The notes under the pieces were generated by a model that saw only the letters and a list, made by a program, of their open reading frames with translations, did no database searches and was not told the DNA's origin. Positions 61,761 to 64,000 of a stretch of DNA of 64,000 bases are shown here, one piece after another. The stretch's first letter is position 1, and the number at the start of each line of letters is the position of its first letter. The translations under genes and the position numbers were made by a program. Source of the stretch: Zonotrichia leucophrys gambelii (taxonomy: Eukaryota > Chordata > Aves > Passeriformes > Passerellidae); the NCBI RefSeq assembly GCF_028769735.1, contig NC_088169.1, positions 41,516,729 through 41,580,728 on the forward strand, in the 5' to 3' direction.

Positions 61761-64000
61761 ATCCCTCATTTCCCATCGCTTTCCTGTCGGGAGTAGATGT
61801 TAGTTGCTCTTCCCGGTGTCACGTCCGTGATTATAACCCCAAGTGCTTCATGCACAGAGGCAGACAGCGCCGACCACCCCGGAGATTAACTGACTAATTG
61901 CAGGGTAGCTGGTACGCGGTGCTGCTGGTTCTTGCGGTCTTCAAACCGTCCCAAACCACGAACCCCCTTCGCAGAACGCTTTCACCTCCCCGAGGCAATA
62001 ACATCGGTTCCCCAGCAGTGCAGCTGCTCCATTAAAATGTCAAAAGGTTACTTTTCAATCCCTTTTTACAACAATCCCTATTTACAGCAACCCACATCCT
62101 GAAACTGTGTTGTTTTCCCTACTAAAATTATCCCTTTTTTTCTTTAATAGACATTCAAATCTTTAGCCGCAGATCACACTCAGCAGAATTTTGCAAAAAA
62201 AAAAAAATCCCCACTGTTTTGCCTGAAGTGTGCTCCCTATAATGTTAAAAGTCTTACAAATACTTCATATCTAAAACCAACCTCATAAGGCTCCTGGATT
62301 ACAATATATTAATATGCAAAGCATTTTGTCTTAGAACTGATTGCACATCTTGCTTATTTAATTCCAGAATGCCTTTATTTACTGAGGGATTAATTAGATA
62401 TCTGACAGTGCTAAAGCAACTTTTTTGCTTAACTCTAAAGGCAGCTTCACCTCTGCAAGGCTGATAACACAAGAGCAGTGCCTTCCCATGGGACCACTTA
62501 ACTTTAGAACTTATAAAAATAGACAAATATATTTTAAACTGAAGGTTTTTATATAGAAACCAAGAGTACTTGGATTTTTGGGGGTAGAGTATCTGCTCCC
62601 ATTAGAGCTTGCCAGAAATCATAGAAATTAACAGAAAATGGTCTGAACAGAGGGAGCTCAAACTGTAAATATTGAGAGGTGTCCACAGGAACAACAGCCA
62701 GCCTACACCACCCACCTCCAAACATCTGCCACACATGCATGCACACTCCCAGCATCCCATTTAGGGGTAACACACCAGTAAAAGTCTGACAGTTGCAAAT
62801 GTTTGGGTCTTGCCAAAACATGAAAATAGACGATGCACTTCTACCTTCAGTGACATTTTTTAAGGAAAATATCATGGGTTGCTTGGTGAAATTCACCCTT
62901 ATACAGCCATGCACCACAGTACTGGAAGTCCTTTCATCCTTTGGAAGAAGAATTCAGAGTCCGATCAAATAAACCTATTAGTCTTTGGCGTCTAATGACA
63001 AGAGATGTGCACTCACTGACTCTTATGGAAGTAGCAAACAGCATTTTCACCTTGAAAAATGACCATGTTCTTTGCCAGCATGAGCAGCAGAGCACCCACC
63101 TCTCTAGGGAGACCAGACTCTCTCCTCTGCTTTGGCCACCACTGTGCTCACCTGCTTCCAGACTCCCTGTGCCTCCACAGTGTGGACTTAGTGAGTTCAT
63201 CTTTCAACCTCTTTTTTTTCACTAGATGGCACAAAGCCTGTCCTAGAGAAATTTAAATATTTATATGAGTAAGATACAGAAGCATTTTGTTCTCATCTCA
63301 GCCCATCCACTACTTAACAAGAAATGTGACTAAATTAATTTGAAATAATAGTGATGCTAAGGAATTTAGACTCAAGTACCTCTTCTGATGCTTTTAACAT
63401 GATGCAGAAATATGATAATTTAAGATTTTCTCATTAAATACCAGATTGTTAACCCTGTACCTTCATCTCCATGAAAAGGAGCCCAAAACTAAAATTGCTA
63501 AACAGAGAAACCCTCAATTTCACTAGAATTTTAAATTCCTATTTATTTAAACTTACTCAAGACAGTTACTGATTCATGAAGAAAAAAATTAATGGAATAG
63601 ATGTACAAGAGAAGTAAAAATTTTTACCATTATGTTTATCTGAAAAACTCAACTTTTAAAAGATTCTCCTTTTTCTGAAACTAGAAGAAGTTACTTGCAG
63701 TAAATGAATTAATGTATTTATGCAGCTTTCAAAGGCAGGCTTTTACTTATGAATTTGAATGCTCTTAATGATGGTCTGTGGACCACACTTTATGTAAAGT
63801 CACAAACCACGGCACAACCAACAACATAGAGTTTTCATTTGGTAGTATTTTATGTTCTCTTTATAGAGGTCCACGTTTCTGTGCAAGTCCCTGTGGGATT
63901 AAGTTTTAATAAAATCATTTCGCTTCTTTGCAAGTCCGTGGCTGTAACTCCTTAGCATCAATGAAGCAATGAAAAGGGTCGTTTTGAAACCAGTAGTGTT
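61761..64000. other. 5' flank of HS6ST3
   Basis: GC content falls away quickly after ~61,900 and the sequence becomes AT-rich. No exon of a neighbouring gene, repeat or strong regulatory motif was recognised. In mammals the next gene upstream is UGGT2, in the opposite direction; no sign of it is seen in these 2.2 kb. Confidence 0.55.

Noticed and set aside
60531..61897. Very long open frames (398 codons plus strand, 412 codons minus strand) across the CpG island
   Set aside because: They overlap HS6ST3 exon 1 and its promoter in other frames, have low-complexity Ala/Pro/Gly/Arg composition, and exist because GC-rich DNA has few stop codons.
1..64000. CRISPR array, operon, tRNA or rRNA genes
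   Set aside because: The window is avian nuclear intron and promoter DNA; no regularly spaced short repeats with unique spacers and no recognisable structural RNA sequences were seen.

Overview
This is vertebrate, almost certainly avian, nuclear DNA. The sequence is AT-rich and non-coding for most of its length. It carries fragments of CR1-type LINEs, the characteristic bird retrotransposon, together with solo LTRs that resemble bird endogenous retroviruses. No mammalian SINEs were seen. The density of LTRs would fit a songbird, but that is only an inference.

The only protein-coding feature I can support is the first coding exon of a heparan sulfate 6-O-sulfotransferase gene on the minus strand (about 60624-61156). 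Its N-terminus and the sequence around the PAPS-binding loop fit HS6ST3 best. The exon sits in a strong CpG island. Upstream of the ATG is a promoter with GC boxes and five CCAAT (NF-Y-type) motifs. The exon ends at a good splice donor, and no other exon of the gene is visible. Positions 1-60623 are therefore read as part of its large first intron; HS6ST3 is known in mammals for a very long intron. Positions 61760-64000 are 5' flank.

Within the intron, from left to right, the recognisable elements are: a possible CR1 relic (~285-350); a short solo LTR with a perfect 6-bp target-site duplication (8025-8337); a 1.3-kb solo LTR with a 5-bp duplication (8787-10110); an LTR of another family (~15987-16597) next to a CR1 ORF2 remnant (~16660-16800); an ERVL-like LTR piece (~18433-18620); a 3 x 53-bp minisatellite (20173-20331); a 26-bp perfect palindrome (22938-22963); a second ERVL-like LTR (~24640-25517); an 18-base G run (27527-27544); CR1 3' ends (~29235-29400, ~32704-32845, 36871-37553); a second copy of the short LTR with its own 6-bp duplication (45593-45859); a 547-bp LTR-like element whose ends form ~93-bp inverted repeats (47727-48273); two adjacent CR1 copies (~50918-51247 and ~51285-51955); and an old CR1-like relic (~55300-56095). 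The rest is AT-rich unique sequence in which I recognise no gene.

I found no operon, CRISPR array, RNA gene or new multi-gene system. The points most worth a second look are the shortened luminal stem of the sulfotransferase, the helically spaced CCAAT cluster in its promoter, the inverted-repeat LTR, and LTRs lying in the sense direction inside the intron.
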